Source of the DNA: Flavobacterium sp. BFFFF1
GTDB taxonomy: Bacteria > Bacteroidota > Bacteroidia > Flavobacteriales > Flavobacteriaceae
Direction of reading: 5' to 3'
Length of the DNA stretch: 62,797 nt
Assembly (NCBI RefSeq): GCF_002256285.1
Contig: NZ_NKJE01000002.1
Coordinates: 170,178 to 232,974, forward strand
Shown piece after piece: positions 25,997 through 35,890 of this stretch (its first letter is position 1; every line of letters starts with the position of its first letter). The notes beneath the pieces are model-generated. The model was given only the letters and a program-made list of their open reading frames with translations. It was not told the DNA's origin and searched no databases. The position numbers and the translations under genes were made by a program.

Positions 25997-28900
25997 ATGA
26001 AAAAACTTATGTTTAATTTTTCAAACTGGGGTTCTTGCCACAAGGCGGTGCCCTTGATTTTTCTATTACTGCTTTCGGTAAGTTCTGGATTTGCGCAGAC
26101 TAAAGTGCGCGGGGTCGTATCTGATCCCAGTGGTACGACGCTTCCGGGTGTTTCTGTTACCGTTCAAGGAACAAATGAAGGCACAACAACAGACCTGGAA
26201 GGAAAATATGAAATTAACGTTGCGGAGAATGGTGAACTTTTGTTCAGTTTTCTAGGGTTTGCACAACAAACCGTCAAGGTTAACGGTAAATCAACCATTA
26301 ATGTTACGTTATCAGACAGTACCAAAGACCTCGATGAGGTGGTTGTAATTGGGTACGGGAGTCAGAAGAAACGGGACGTTAATTCCTCTATCTCAACAAT
26401 TAGGGCTAAAGATCTAGAAAACCTAAAGCAAACCAATATAGACCAGATGCTTCAGGGAAAAGCTTCGGGGGTTTCCGTTTCTAACAATTCAGGGCAGCCA
26501 GGGAGCGCAGCTTCGATTAGGGTGCGCGGAACAACTTCGATTTCAGGGACCAATGAACCCCTATACATTATAGATGGTGTTCCTATTTCGGGGGATGCGA
26601 CCGGTAGATCAACAAGCGGAAGGCCAATTTCAGGCAACGATTTTTCATCGAATGGCGGTGCGGGAAATAATGCGGTAAGCCCGCTCTCGACCATTAATCC
26701 AAATGATGTTGAATCTATCGATATACTTAAAGATGCTTCGGCTACAGCAATTTACGGTTCACGTGGCGCAAATGGTGTAATTATTATTACAACGAAATCG
26801 GGTAAGAAAGGAACAGGAAAAATAAGCTATGAAGGGTATACTTCGGCGCAATCAATCTACAAATCTTTGGACGTTTTGAACTTAAGGCAGTTTGCAGAGC
26901 ATCAAAATAAACTTGCGGCACTTTATGGAACGGAACCCCGTCCTGAGTTCGCACATCCTGAATTACTTGGTAACGGTACTGATTGGCAGGACGCAATTTA
27001 TCGAACTGCTGTGACCACCAGCCATCAACTTTCATTTTCAGGAGCTAAAGATGGGACAAATTACTATCTTTCAGGGGGCTTTTTAGATCAGGAAGGTATA
27101 GTGTTGGGTTCTGGTTTAAAGCGGTATACAATGCGTTTAAATCTCGATACAAAAGTAAAGGACTGGGTTCGGATTGGTGCAAATATCAACACAGGTATTA
27201 CAAACGAAAATCTGACAATCAACCAAAGTTTTGGGGGTATTATTAGTAACACATTACTTCAGGCCCCTGATATTCCAATCAGGAATGTTGATGGAACATA
27301 CGCCGCACCTCCGCCAAATTCGCCTTATGCAACCTACTTTAATCCGGTTGCTGAAGCGTTAACTAAAGACAACAACCTTATTCGAAAAAACTTTTTAGGA
27401 AGTGTTTACGGAGAGTTTAACCTGTATAAAGGGCTTAAATATCGTGTGGAGTTTAGTGCCAATACTGAGTTTTCCGAGCATACCGAGTTTGCGCCGTCTT
27501 ATGACAGGGGGTCGCAGAGAAATCTAACAGCAGATTTAACGGAGCGTCGCCAAAACTGGTACTCTACCAATTTTAAAAACCTGTTGACTTATGATTTTGC
27601 AGTGCAAAAACACAAGTTTACAGCTCTTGCAGGACAGGAAGCAAATGATACCCATTGGGAAGGTGTTATTGCGACTGCCAGCGGATTCCAAACCAATGAT
27701 ATTTACAACTTAAGCTTGTCAGATCCAGAAAATAGAATTGTAAACGGGTATAAAGGCAGTGGGGCAATTTCGTCGCTTTTTGGCCGTGTTATTTACGATT
27801 TTGACAATAAGTACAGCTTGTCAGGCTCTGTGCGGAGCGATGTTTCTTCAAAGTTTGACCCAACAACATCCAATCAAAGAGGAACTTTTAGTGGAGTTGC
27901 AGCGTCGTGGAAATTATCGAACGAGTCATTTATGGAATCGACGCGAAGCTTTGTTGATAACATTAAAATTAGGATTGGTTACGGTGAGACCGGAAACCAG
28001 CAAATTGAAAATAACAGATACACAGCACTTTTGAATCAACAAAACTCTGGCTTAGGTCCAGGGTTTTTACCAGGTAATTTTCCCAACCCTAATTTAACGT
28101 GGGAATCTTTAAATCAAACAGATATCGGTTTAGACTTTACGGCATTGAATTCTAAATTATCGGTTAGTTTTGATTGGTACAACAAAAAGTCCACTGGTTT
28201 CCTATTCGTAGTGCCTTTACCACTTTATCTTACAGGAGGTGGAAGTCAATATGGCGGAATTTCTGCACCAACTTCGAATCTTGGAGAAATGCAAAATCAG
28301 GGCGTTGATTTAACAGTGAATTTCGATTCGAAAAGCACAGGTGATTTCTCATGGAATAGTACTTTGGTATTCTCTCATTACAAAAATGAATTAACTGCGA
28401 TTCAGGATGGTCTACCATTATTACAAGCTGTCAATACGAATGGTTATCAGCCGGTAGACATTACAAACACGGTTGTAGGAATGCCGATTGGGATGTTTTA
28501 CGGGTATGTATCACAAGGTATTTTTAATGACCAGGCCGCACTCGATGCTGCACCACTTCAGTTTGGACAAACTGTAGGGCCTGATCCCGGACAAACGGCC
28601 TTAGGAGACATTCGGTATAAGGATGTGAATGGTGATGGTGTCGTCGATACTTCGGATAGGACTTTTATTGGTAACCCACATCCTGATTTTACTTTTGGAT
28701 TTACCAATAATTTCAGATACAAATCATTTGATCTGTCAGTATTCTTGCAGGGTTCCGTCGGGAATGATGTAATGAATCTTACAAAAAGGGCAGGAACCGC
28801 TAATGCGATCCTTTCGCAGAACCAATTAGTAGAAGCTGCGGATTTCTGGACTGTTGACAATACGGATACCAACATTCCGAGGCCTGTAAACAGCGAAAGC

Positions 28901-29185
28901 AATACAAATGCATTTATCTCAGATCGCTTCGTTGAAGATGGTTCTTACATGCGGATTCAGAATGTTACTTTAGGGTACACTTTGCCAAAAGAACTGTTAA
29001 CAAAGCTAAAAATGTCACGGGTTAGGCTTTATGGAAGTGTGCAAAACCTATATACCTTAACTAAATATAGTGGTTATGATCCCGAAATTGGCTCATTTAA
29101 TCAAAATGTACTTCTCACCGGAATTGATAACGGAAGATATCCATCGCCAAGAACATATTCTGTTGGTGTTAACGTAGAATTCTAA
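25997..29185 (+). CDS. SusC/RagA-type TonB-dependent outer-membrane transporter
   Basis: 1062 residues. The signal peptide ends near SSGFAQ (residue about 34). Residues about 36-115 form the carboxypeptidase-regulatory-like domain (VRGVVSDPSGTTLPGVSV). The linker DEVVVIGYGSQKKRDV is the SusC signature, followed by the plug (LQGKASGVSVSN, PLYIIDGVPI, KDASATAIYGSRGANGVIII) and a beta-barrel ending in a C-terminal aromatic strand (YSVGVNVEF). It imports oligosaccharides with the SusD partner 8 nt downstream. The mannan substrate is inferred from the locus. Confidence 0.95.
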   Translation: MKKLMFNFSNWGSCHKAVPLIFLLLLSVSSGFAQTKVRGVVSDPSGTTLPGVSVTVQGTNEGTTTDLEGKYEINVAENGELLFSFLGFAQQTVKVNGKSTINVTLSDSTKDLDEVVVIGYGSQKKRDVNSSISTIRAKDLENLKQTNIDQMLQGKASGVSVSNNSGQPGSAASIRVRGTTSISGTNEPLYIIDGVPISGDATGRSTSGRPISGNDFSSNGGAGNNAVSPLSTINPNDVESIDILKDASATAIYGSRGANGVIIITTKSGKKGTGKISYEGYTSAQSIYKSLDVLNLRQFAEHQNKLAALYGTEPRPEFAHPELLGNGTDWQDAIYRTAVTTSHQLSFSGAKDGTNYYLSGGFLDQEGIVLGSGLKRYTMRLNLDTKVKDWVRIGANINTGITNENLTINQSFGGIISNTLLQAPDIPIRNVDGTYAAPPPNSPYATYFNPVAEALTKDNNLIRKNFLGSVYGEFNLYKGLKYRVEFSANTEFSEHTEFAPSYDRGSQRNLTADLTERRQNWYSTNFKNLLTYDFAVQKHKFTALAGQEANDTHWEGVIATASGFQTNDIYNLSLSDPENRIVNGYKGSGAISSLFGRVIYDFDNKYSLSGSVRSDVSSKFDPTTSNQRGTFSGVAASWKLSNESFMESTRSFVDNIKIRIGYGETGNQQIENNRYTALLNQQNSGLGPGFLPGNFPNPNLTWESLNQTDIGLDFTALNSKLSVSFDWYNKKSTGFLFVVPLPLYLTGGGSQYGGISAPTSNLGEMQNQGVDLTVNFDSKSTGDFSWNSTLVFSHYKNELTAIQDGLPLLQAVNTNGYQPVDITNTVVGMPIGMFYGYVSQGIFNDQAALDAAPLQFGQTVGPDPGQTALGDIRYKDVNGDGVVDTSDRTFIGNPHPDFTFGFTNNFRYKSFDLSVFLQGSVGNDVMNLTKRAGTANAILSQNQLVEAADFWTVDNTDTNIPRPVNSESNTNAFISDRFVEDGSYMRIQNVTLGYTLPKELLTKLKMSRVRLYGSVQNLYTLTKYSGYDPEIGSFNQNVLLTGIDNGRYPSPRTYSVGVNVEF

Positions 29186-29193
29186 AAATAAAA

Positions 29194-30780
29194 ATGAAAA
29201 TGAAAACACTTTTTAATACTTATAAATTACTCGCATTTGCCGTTGTTATTTTAGCGTTCGGATCATGTGATGATGATTTCACGAATCGTCCGCCGGAAGA
29301 CCAAATCAGCTTAGATGCTTACTACAGTTCAAATGATCAGGTAGCTTCCGCGACAAACGGAATGTATAGCAGGACTTGGTTCCAATTTGAAAATAAATTT
29401 TTCTGGGCGGTAACGGAGGTTGGTTCAGGGAATATGTATACCGGTTCATCCGACGTAAACGCAATGCGTAATTTCTCTCTTAATGGGAGCGACCCTGAGC
29501 TTGTAAACGGCTGGAGCTCACTGTGGGCTAACGTTGCGCAGTCTAATGCAATCATTAATTTTCTGGCAAACAGAGTCGGTCCCGCTGTGGACGACGATGT
29601 CCTACAGAATACAATTGGTGAGGCATATTTCATGAGGGCAACTGCTTATTTTTATCTTGTAAGACTGTGGGGGGCTGTTCCGATAATTGAAAATAACCTC
29701 GATTTCACTACAAATCCGGTAATTCCTACAAATCGGGTAGAAGACATTTATCAGCTTATCGAGATGGATTATCAAAAAGCCATAGAAAAGTTGTTTGAGA
29801 AAAACCGAGGCTCCAATTACGCAGCGAACGGTCACGTTTCTAAGGGATCTGCTAAATCGATGCTGGCTAAAGTGTATCTCTACGAGAAAAAATACGCAGA
29901 AGCGCGCGCAATGGCTGAAGATGTGATCAACAGCGGAGAATTTAAGTTGCTTGGGGGGCCTCAATTGCCTTCTAAATCGTTTGGAGATTTGTTTACATAC
30001 GCCAATAATAATAACGAAGAATCCATTTTCGCATTACAATGGAAGGGCGACGGAAACTACGGATCAGCTAATAATTGCAATACTCAATTTGGGATAAGTA
30101 CAGCAACTGTATCAACCTCCAACGCATCTTATGGAGGCGTCTTTGCGCCATCACAGGATATCATGGCCGCATACGAAACAGGAGATTTGAGAAGAAAGGA
30201 AACCATTATGTTTCCGGGAGCTACTTACCCAAACATTAAAGTAGTGCCTGGTGGTGGTACACTGACAGTTCCTGCTGCCGATCAAATTGGAGGACAGGGC
30301 GCGGGCGCGGCAATTAAAAAGTATTGCATTGGAATCGTGAATGGAACCGTCACAGGACCTGCAGACAATTGGGCAATGATGGATAATAATACCTACATCA
30401 TGCGTTACGCAGACTTGCTTCTTATTCATGCTGAAGCCGTTCTTGCGGGCGGAGCCAGTACTTCGGATGCCTCAGCGCTGGCATCATTTAATGCAGTAAG
30501 GAATAGGGCAGGGTTGTCAAGCTTGGCTTCAATTACTTTTAATGATATTTTCAAAGAAAGAAGACTTGAGCTATGTTTTGAAGGCGATTATTGGTTTGAC
30601 CTTGGAAGGATTCCAAGAGCACAGGCAACGGCAATTATGGCAGCCCAAAACAGAGGGAACAAAGATTTTGAAGAGCATTATACTCCTGAAGAAGGCGATT
30701 TCCTTATTCCTTATCCGGATAATGAAGTGGCTAAAAATCCACTTTTGATTGAAGCTCCGGTACCCTACGTATTCGATTAA
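29194..30780 (+). CDS. SusD/RagB-type glycan-binding lipoprotein
   Basis: 528 residues. The lipobox is FGSC (about residue 27), followed by Asp-rich DDDF, typical for surface export of lipoproteins in this phylum. SusD features include the N-terminal RPPEDQISLDAYYSS, the helical pair region GEAYFMRATAYFYLVRLWG and the C-terminal FKERRLELCFEGDYWFDLGR. It caps the SusC barrel and binds mannan fragments at the cell surface. A second in-frame ATG at 29200 is an alternative start. Confidence 0.95.
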   Translation: MKMKTLFNTYKLLAFAVVILAFGSCDDDFTNRPPEDQISLDAYYSSNDQVASATNGMYSRTWFQFENKFFWAVTEVGSGNMYTGSSDVNAMRNFSLNGSDPELVNGWSSLWANVAQSNAIINFLANRVGPAVDDDVLQNTIGEAYFMRATAYFYLVRLWGAVPIIENNLDFTTNPVIPTNRVEDIYQLIEMDYQKAIEKLFEKNRGSNYAANGHVSKGSAKSMLAKVYLYEKKYAEARAMAEDVINSGEFKLLGGPQLPSKSFGDLFTYANNNNEESIFALQWKGDGNYGSANNCNTQFGISTATVSTSNASYGGVFAPSQDIMAAYETGDLRRKETIMFPGATYPNIKVVPGGGTLTVPAADQIGGQGAGAAIKKYCIGIVNGTVTGPADNWAMMDNNTYIMRYADLLLIHAEAVLAGGASTSDASALASFNAVRNRAGLSSLASITFNDIFKERRLELCFEGDYWFDLGRIPRAQATAIMAAQNRGNKDFEEHYTPEEGDFLIPYPDNEVAKNPLLIEAPVPYVFD

Positions 30781-30797
30781 TTAAAAAATATAATGAT

Positions 30798-31847
30798 ATG
30801 AAAAATTTCAAAAATTTCGGGATTAGTGCCTTTTGTGCGTTGCTGATCTCTTTTTTCTCCGCATCTTGCAGCAGTGATGACAATGGATCCGGTAAATCAC
30901 CAATTATTGATAGCGTGAGTGCTTCGGTAGATATCGAAGGGAATCCTGTTGAACTCGTACCTACAACTATTGGTTATGCAGACAATGTGTATGTAATCCA
31001 GGGCTCAGGCTTCACTTCTTTACAGAAGATTTATTTCAATGAAACCGATACGTATTTCAATCCGGCACTAGTCACTGACTCCGCTATATTTGTAACAATT
31101 GACAGAAATACGCCCTACGCCAACACAACCAATGAATTAAAAGTGGTCACCGCAAACGGTACGGCTGTATTCAACTTTACAGTTGCGCCACCGGCTCCCC
31201 AGGTAGATAGTTATAATTCCATAAATGCCCAAGCCGGCGATGTAATAACAATCTATGGATCATTTTTCCTTAATCCTACGGTAACTATTGGTGATACTCC
31301 AGCAACAATACAGTCTTCAACTGAAACAGAAATTCAGGCAGTAGTTCCCGCAGGGTCAAACCGTAAATTGGTTACAGTAACGACAATATCTGGATCTGAT
31401 ACGGCTTCACAGCCTATAGGAACGGCTATTTATGATGATACTTACGCATCATTTGTAGAAAACTGGCTCGGACCATGGGATGGTAGTGGCTTCACGGTAG
31501 ATACTGAAAATAAGATACAGGGTGCCAGCTCTATCAAGGCTACTTTTACGGGGTACACAGGATTCAAGATTCCGATGTACAACAGTCCTGCATCTACCGC
31601 AGGGTATAGCGGTATCAGGGTGTCTTTTAGAAGCACCAAGGAAAGCGGCAAATTTAAAGTCGTGCTGAATGGAAATTACGGTGCGGGAAAAGAGATATCG
31701 TTTACGAGTCAATGGACATCATTTGTGATTCCTTTCTCTGATTTGGGAGGAGCACCTGATACAATCAACGAAATTGTACTGCAGGAGTTTGCAAATGGAG
31801 GGGGAGATGTTCTCTACATTGATGACGTAGGTTTCGTTTTGCAATAG
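30798..31847 (+). CDS. IPT/TIG-domain surface glycan-binding lipoprotein
   Basis: 349 residues. The lipobox FSASC is followed by SSDDNGSG. Residues about 35-120 and 125-205 are two IPT/TIG immunoglobulin-like domains (VYVIQGSGFTSLQKIYF; VITIYGSFFLNPTVTIG). Residues about 215-349 form a beta-sandwich with a CBM-like ending (GGGDVLYIDDVGFVL). Position right after SusD and this architecture match surface glycan-binding proteins of Bacteroidota utilization loci. It would capture mannan on the outside of the cell. No enzymatic motif is seen. Confidence 0.82.
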   Translation: MKNFKNFGISAFCALLISFFSASCSSDDNGSGKSPIIDSVSASVDIEGNPVELVPTTIGYADNVYVIQGSGFTSLQKIYFNETDTYFNPALVTDSAIFVTIDRNTPYANTTNELKVVTANGTAVFNFTVAPPAPQVDSYNSINAQAGDVITIYGSFFLNPTVTIGDTPATIQSSTETEIQAVVPAGSNRKLVTVTTISGSDTASQPIGTAIYDDTYASFVENWLGPWDGSGFTVDTENKIQGASSIKATFTGYTGFKIPMYNSPASTAGYSGIRVSFRSTKESGKFKVVLNGNYGAGKEISFTSQWTSFVIPFSDLGGAPDTINEIVLQEFANGGGDVLYIDDVGFVLQ

Positions 31848-31916
31848 CCAGACCACTGAGTACAAATACAATATTTTGTTTTTAGATTTTATATGTAGAA
31901 TTTGAGTTAGTTAATT

Positions 31917-31951
31917 AATTCCCCGATTGATTCGTCGGGGAATTATTTTTC
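31917..31951 (+). terminator. Rho-independent terminator of the susCD operon
   Basis: Perfect 10-bp stem AATTCCCCGA / TCGGGGAATT with an 8-nt loop followed by ATTTTTC, 70 nt after the stop of the IPT/TIG lipoprotein. Confidence 0.85.
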
Positions 31952-32032
31952 ATAGCCCATGCAAAAACTGGCAGGTAATTTACGGCCCTTAATAGTTGTT
32001 CCTATACTTTCACATTTCAGAGATAACTTTTT

Positions 32033-33022
32033 ATGGAATACAATCCTTTGGCTTCACGTTATGATACGATGTCCTACCGCCGTTGCGGCCGCAGCGGTCT
32101 AAAACTTCCGATGCTTTCTCTCGGTTTGTGGCATAATTTTGGGTTTGTGAATGATTTCATGAATAGCCAAAGTATTATTCGGACAGCGTTTGACTGTGGA
32201 ATCACACATTTTGATTTGGCAAACAACTATGGCCCGCCGCCGGGATCCGCAGAAATCGTATTTGGACAAATTCTGAAAAAAGATTTTGTCAATCATCGGG
32301 ATGAAATGGTCATTTCTACGAAAGCAGGTTATCAGATGTGGGACGGCCCTTACGGTGATTGGGGGTCGAAAAAATACCTAGTTTCAAGTCTGGATCAGAG
32401 CCTCAAGCGCATGCAATTGGAGTATGTCGATATTTTTTACCACCACCGTCCTGATCCTGAGACCCCGTTAGAAGAAACCATGGCTGCGTTGGATTTAATC
32501 GTCAAACAGGGAAAAGCATTGTATGTCGGTATCTCAAATTATAAGCCCGAGGAAGCCAAAAAGGCAATCGATATATTGGAAGCGTTGGGTACACCTTGCC
32601 TCATCCACCAACCCAAATATTCCATGTTTGAGCGTTGGGTAGAAAACGGCTTGTTGGATTTACTGGGAAAAGAAGGCGTGGGATGTATCCCATTTTCACC
32701 TTTGGCCCAGGGGTTACTCACCGATAAATATCTGAACGGTATTCCATCAGATTCGCGCGTGGTAACCAGTGGGGTTTTTCTGAATGAAAGCCACATTACC
32801 CCGGAGCGTGTCGACAAAATAAAACGGTTGAATCAGGTTGCTATGGATCGAGGCCAGAAATTGGTTCAGATGGCTATTGCGTGGTTGCTGAAAGACGAAA
32901 GGGTCACTTCCGTTTTAATTGGCGCCAGCAGGCCAGCGCAAATTTTAGATGCGCTGCCCGCTTTGGAGAATATCCTTTTCAGTAGTACTGAATTGGAAGA
33001 AATTGAAAATATCTTATCTTAA
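32033..33022 (+). CDS. Aldo/keto reductase (YghZ/MgrA type)
   Basis: 329 residues, cytoplasmic. The start YDTMSYRRCGRSGLKLP and LSLGLWHNFG are characteristic of the AKR14/YghZ group (L-glyceraldehyde-3-phosphate reductase-like). The catalytic tetrad is visible: Asp in THFDLANNYGP, Tyr in the same motif, Lys in VISTKAGYQMW, and His in DIFYHHRPDPETP. NADPH binding is suggested by the C-terminal SVLIGASRPAQ. It starts a plus-strand group with GH27 and GH5 (11-nt gap to GH27). Its role with mannan sugars is unknown; detoxification of reactive aldehydes is possible. Confidence 0.85.
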   Translation: MEYNPLASRYDTMSYRRCGRSGLKLPMLSLGLWHNFGFVNDFMNSQSIIRTAFDCGITHFDLANNYGPPPGSAEIVFGQILKKDFVNHRDEMVISTKAGYQMWDGPYGDWGSKKYLVSSLDQSLKRMQLEYVDIFYHHRPDPETPLEETMAALDLIVKQGKALYVGISNYKPEEAKKAIDILEALGTPCLIHQPKYSMFERWVENGLLDLLGKEGVGCIPFSPLAQGLLTDKYLNGIPSDSRVVTSGVFLNESHITPERVDKIKRLNQVAMDRGQKLVQMAIAWLLKDERVTSVLIGASRPAQILDALPALENILFSSTELEEIENILS

Positions 33023-33033
33023 AAGGCTTTAAA

Positions 33034-34257
33034 ATGATTAAAAAAATTGCCCTTTTTTCCCTTTACGCAGGGATGGCATTTGGACAAGGCAACACACACA
33101 ACCTGAAAGCCGGGAAGTTTGACGGTTTGGCCATGACACCGCCGATGGGGTGGAATTCATGGAATACCTTTGAAACCCATATCGATGAAAATCTGGTGAA
33201 GGAAACCGCTGATATTATGGTGAAAACGGGCATGAAGGAAGCGGGCTATACTTATATCGTCCTCGATGATGGCTGGATGACGAAGGAGCGCGATGAAAAC
33301 GGAAACCTGGTACCGGATCCACAAAAGTTTCCTTCTGGCATGAAGGCGTTGGTCGATTATGTACACAGTAAAGGATTGAAGTTTGGGTTGTACAATTGTG
33401 CCGGTATCCAAACCTGTGCCGGGTATCCGGGAACGCGTGGTTATGAATACCAGGATGCACGTTTTTATGCGGCACTGGATATCGATTATCTCAAATATGA
33501 TTGGTGTAATACACAGGGTATAACCGCAAAAGAAGCCTACACCACCATGAGTAATGCGTTGAAAACAGCCGGAAAGCCGATTGTGTTCAGCCTCTGCGAA
33601 TGGGGGGACAACCAACCATGGGAATGGGCCAAACCAGTAGGGAATCTATGGCGCATCTCAGGAGATATTTCCCCTTGCTTTGATTGTGAAGACAACCATG
33701 GCACCTGGTCTTCGTGGGGTTTTATGAAAATTGTCGAGATGCGCAAAGACATCCGCAAGTATTCAGGGCCGGATCATTGGAACGATTTCGACATGATGGA
33801 AGTGGGTGACGGAATGACCAACAACGAAGACCGTTCCCATTTTGCGATGTGGTGCATGCTGGCATCTCCATTGATCGCGGGCAATGATTTTAGGAAAATG
33901 TCGCCTGAAACCCTGGCTATATTATCGAATAAAAACATGATCTCGATCAACCAGGATGCTTTAGGGATACAAGGGTTTCGATATAGCGTCATAGACGGTG
34001 TTGAGGTTTGGGTGAAACCGCTTTCTGATGGATGGGCCGTGACGTTTTTAAATCGCAATGCATCAACTTCGACAGTCAATTTTGATTGGAAAAAGCACAT
34101 TTTTAATGATGCCGATTTTGGTTACAGTGTAGACTTCTCGAATAATCAATTTAAAATCAGGGACATGTGGAAAAATAAGGAAGCCGGAAATACATCGAAG
34201 GCATTCACTGCGAATCTCGAAAGTCATAATGTAATAACCTTAAAACTTACGAAATGA
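33034..34257 (+). CDS. GH27 alpha-galactosidase
   Basis: 407 residues, exported (signal peptide ending AFGQ). Clan GH-D signatures: TPPMGWNSWNTF, VLDDGWM, YLKYDWCN with Asp156 as nucleophile and WNDFDMMEVG with Asp253 as likely acid/base. The C-terminal beta domain ends in VITLKLTK. It removes alpha-1,6-galactose side groups from galactomannan or galactoglucomannan, clearing the backbone for the mannanases. Its last 4 nt overlap the start of the following GH5 gene, so the pair is translationally coupled. Confidence 0.93.
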   Translation: MIKKIALFSLYAGMAFGQGNTHNLKAGKFDGLAMTPPMGWNSWNTFETHIDENLVKETADIMVKTGMKEAGYTYIVLDDGWMTKERDENGNLVPDPQKFPSGMKALVDYVHSKGLKFGLYNCAGIQTCAGYPGTRGYEYQDARFYAALDIDYLKYDWCNTQGITAKEAYTTMSNALKTAGKPIVFSLCEWGDNQPWEWAKPVGNLWRISGDISPCFDCEDNHGTWSSWGFMKIVEMRKDIRKYSGPDHWNDFDMMEVGDGMTNNEDRSHFAMWCMLASPLIAGNDFRKMSPETLAILSNKNMISINQDALGIQGFRYSVIDGVEVWVKPLSDGWAVTFLNRNASTSTVNFDWKKHIFNDADFGYSVDFSNNQFKIRDMWKNKEAGNTSKAFTANLESHNVITLKLTK

Positions 34258-35210
34258 AAAACATTTTAACCCTATTTATTTTCTTTTTTCTGTGTAAAAC
34301 CTATGGGCAGTTTGTAAAAGAACACGGCCAGCTTCGTGTAAGCGGCACACAATTGGTAGACCAATCCGGAAAAGCGTTAGTCTTGCGCGGATTGAGTTTT
34401 GGATGGCACAGCTATTGGCCTCAATTTTATAATAAAAAGGCGGTCGCATGGTTGAAGAAGGATTTCAGTTGCACGGTCGTACGCGCGGCCATGGGAGTGG
34501 AGCAAGGTGATCTGTCTTATATTAAAGATCCTGTTTTCGCCACATCAAAGGTGGAAGCGGTGGTAGATGGGGCAATAAAGTCTGATATTTATGTGATTAT
34601 TGACTGGCACAGCCACAACATTAATCTTGAAGAAGCGAAGCGTTTTTTCGATAAGATGTCAAAAAAATACGGAAAGTATGCTAATGTAATTTATGAAGTA
34701 TTCAATGAGCCTGATGAGGAATCGTGGGCCGATGTGAAAGCCTACTCCGAGACCGTAATCAACATCATCAGGAAAAATGATCCGGACAACATCATTCTTG
34801 TCGGTTCTCCGCGTTGGGATCAGGATATTCACCTGCCTGCAGCAGATCCAATCAAAAATCAGACGAATCTGATGTATACCATGCATTTCTATGCCGGAAC
34901 ACACGGAAAATGGCTGCGCGACCGCACGGATGAAGCCATTGAAAGCGGACTGCCGGTTTTCATTTCTGAATGTGCCGGGATGGAAGCTACAGGCGATGGC
35001 CCACTGAATTTAACTGCTTGGCAGGAATATATTGATTGGATGGAAAGCCGAAAACTGAGCTGGATTACGTGGTCTGTGTCTTCCAAAGAGGAAACCTGCT
35101 CCATTCTAAAAGCTTCAGCATCCTCAGAAGGAAATTGGAAAGACAGTGATTTGAAGGAATCAGGCTTAAGGGTCCGCGAATTTTTGAGGAAGTTTAACGG
35201 TAAAAATTAA
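34254..35210 (+). CDS. GH5 endo-beta-1,4-glucanase-like enzyme (GH5_2-like)
   Basis: 318 residues, exported (signal peptide ending KTYGQ). GH5 motifs are VLRGLSFGWH, VIIDWHSH, VIYEVFNEP (Glu152, acid/base) and PVFISECAG (Glu239, nucleophile). The compact single domain looks like subfamily 2 cellulases, which also attack glucomannan. In this locus it may cut at glucose-containing sites that pure mannanases miss. It overlaps GH27 at its start and the convergent response-regulator gene by 4 nt at its end. Confidence 0.85.
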   Translation: MKNILTLFIFFFLCKTYGQFVKEHGQLRVSGTQLVDQSGKALVLRGLSFGWHSYWPQFYNKKAVAWLKKDFSCTVVRAAMGVEQGDLSYIKDPVFATSKVEAVVDGAIKSDIYVIIDWHSHNINLEEAKRFFDKMSKKYGKYANVIYEVFNEPDEESWADVKAYSETVINIIRKNDPDNIILVGSPRWDQDIHLPAADPIKNQTNLMYTMHFYAGTHGKWLRDRTDEAIESGLPVFISECAGMEATGDGPLNLTAWQEYIDWMESRKLSWITWSVSSKEETCSILKASASSEGNWKDSDLKESGLRVREFLRKFNGKN

Positions 35211-35890
35211 TCTTCTTTAAACCGGAAGCCAATGCCGTGCAGGTTTTCAATCGCGATGTCGGGTTCGTTGGCAATTACCTTCCGAAGTCTTGAAATAAAC
35301 ACATCGAGGCTCCGCCCCATAAAATAATCGTCGTCACCCCAAAGTGCCGTCAGAATCTGCTCGCGTTTTAGCACAACGTTTTTGTTGTCCAGAAAATACT
35401 TCAGCAATTCTGATTCGCGTTGCGTAAGCGTAATTTTTTCATCTTGTTTAAATACGAGGTAATTCGCCGGGTCAAATTGGTAACTGCCCAATTTATAAAA
35501 TTGATTTGCCGACGCTGGTTTCTGCGATCGCTTTAGGAAAATCTCAATCTTAAGCAGCAATTCCTCGATACTGAAGGGTTTTACGAGGTAATCATCGGCG
35601 CCGATACGAAGCCCTTTGATACGGTCTTCTTTTAACGTCTTGGCAGAAAGGAAGATAATGGGTACATCGGTATTGATTTTCCTGATTTCAGAAGCAAGGT
35701 CAAATCCGTCCATTTTAGGCATCATGATGTCGAGGATGCAGATGTCGAAATGGCCATACCGAAAGGTTTCCAGACAGAAAGCGCCATCCGCACAATGTGT
35801 AACGTCGTATCCGTTTTGTTCGAGGTTGTCCTTGGTAAGGAACGCAAGCGTATCGTCATCCTCGGCATATAATATCCTGAAATTACCCAT
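35207..35890 (-). CDS. OmpR-family response regulator
   Basis: 227 residues. A receiver domain carries the acidic pair Glu10/Asp11 and phospho-acceptor Asp54 (CILDIMMPKMDGFDLA), with the switch residues LSAK and KPF. The C-terminal winged helix (residues about 130-225) ends in LRKVIANEPDIAIENLHGIG-type sequence. It is encoded just after its histidine kinase, with 1 nt overlap at 35890. The pair resembles the RprX/RprY type of Bacteroidota. Target genes are not visible; proximity to the mannan locus does not prove control of it. Confidence 0.9.
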   Translation of the reverse strand: MGNFRILYAEDDDTLAFLTKDNLEQNGYDVTHCADGAFCLETFRYGHFDICILDIMMPKMDGFDLASEIRKINTDVPIIFLSAKTLKEDRIKGLRIGADDYLVKPFSIEELLLKIEIFLKRSQKPASANQFYKLGSYQFDPANYLVFKQDEKITLTQRESELLKYFLDNKNVVLKREQILTALWGDDDYFMGRSLDVFISRLRKVIANEPDIAIENLHGIGFRFKED

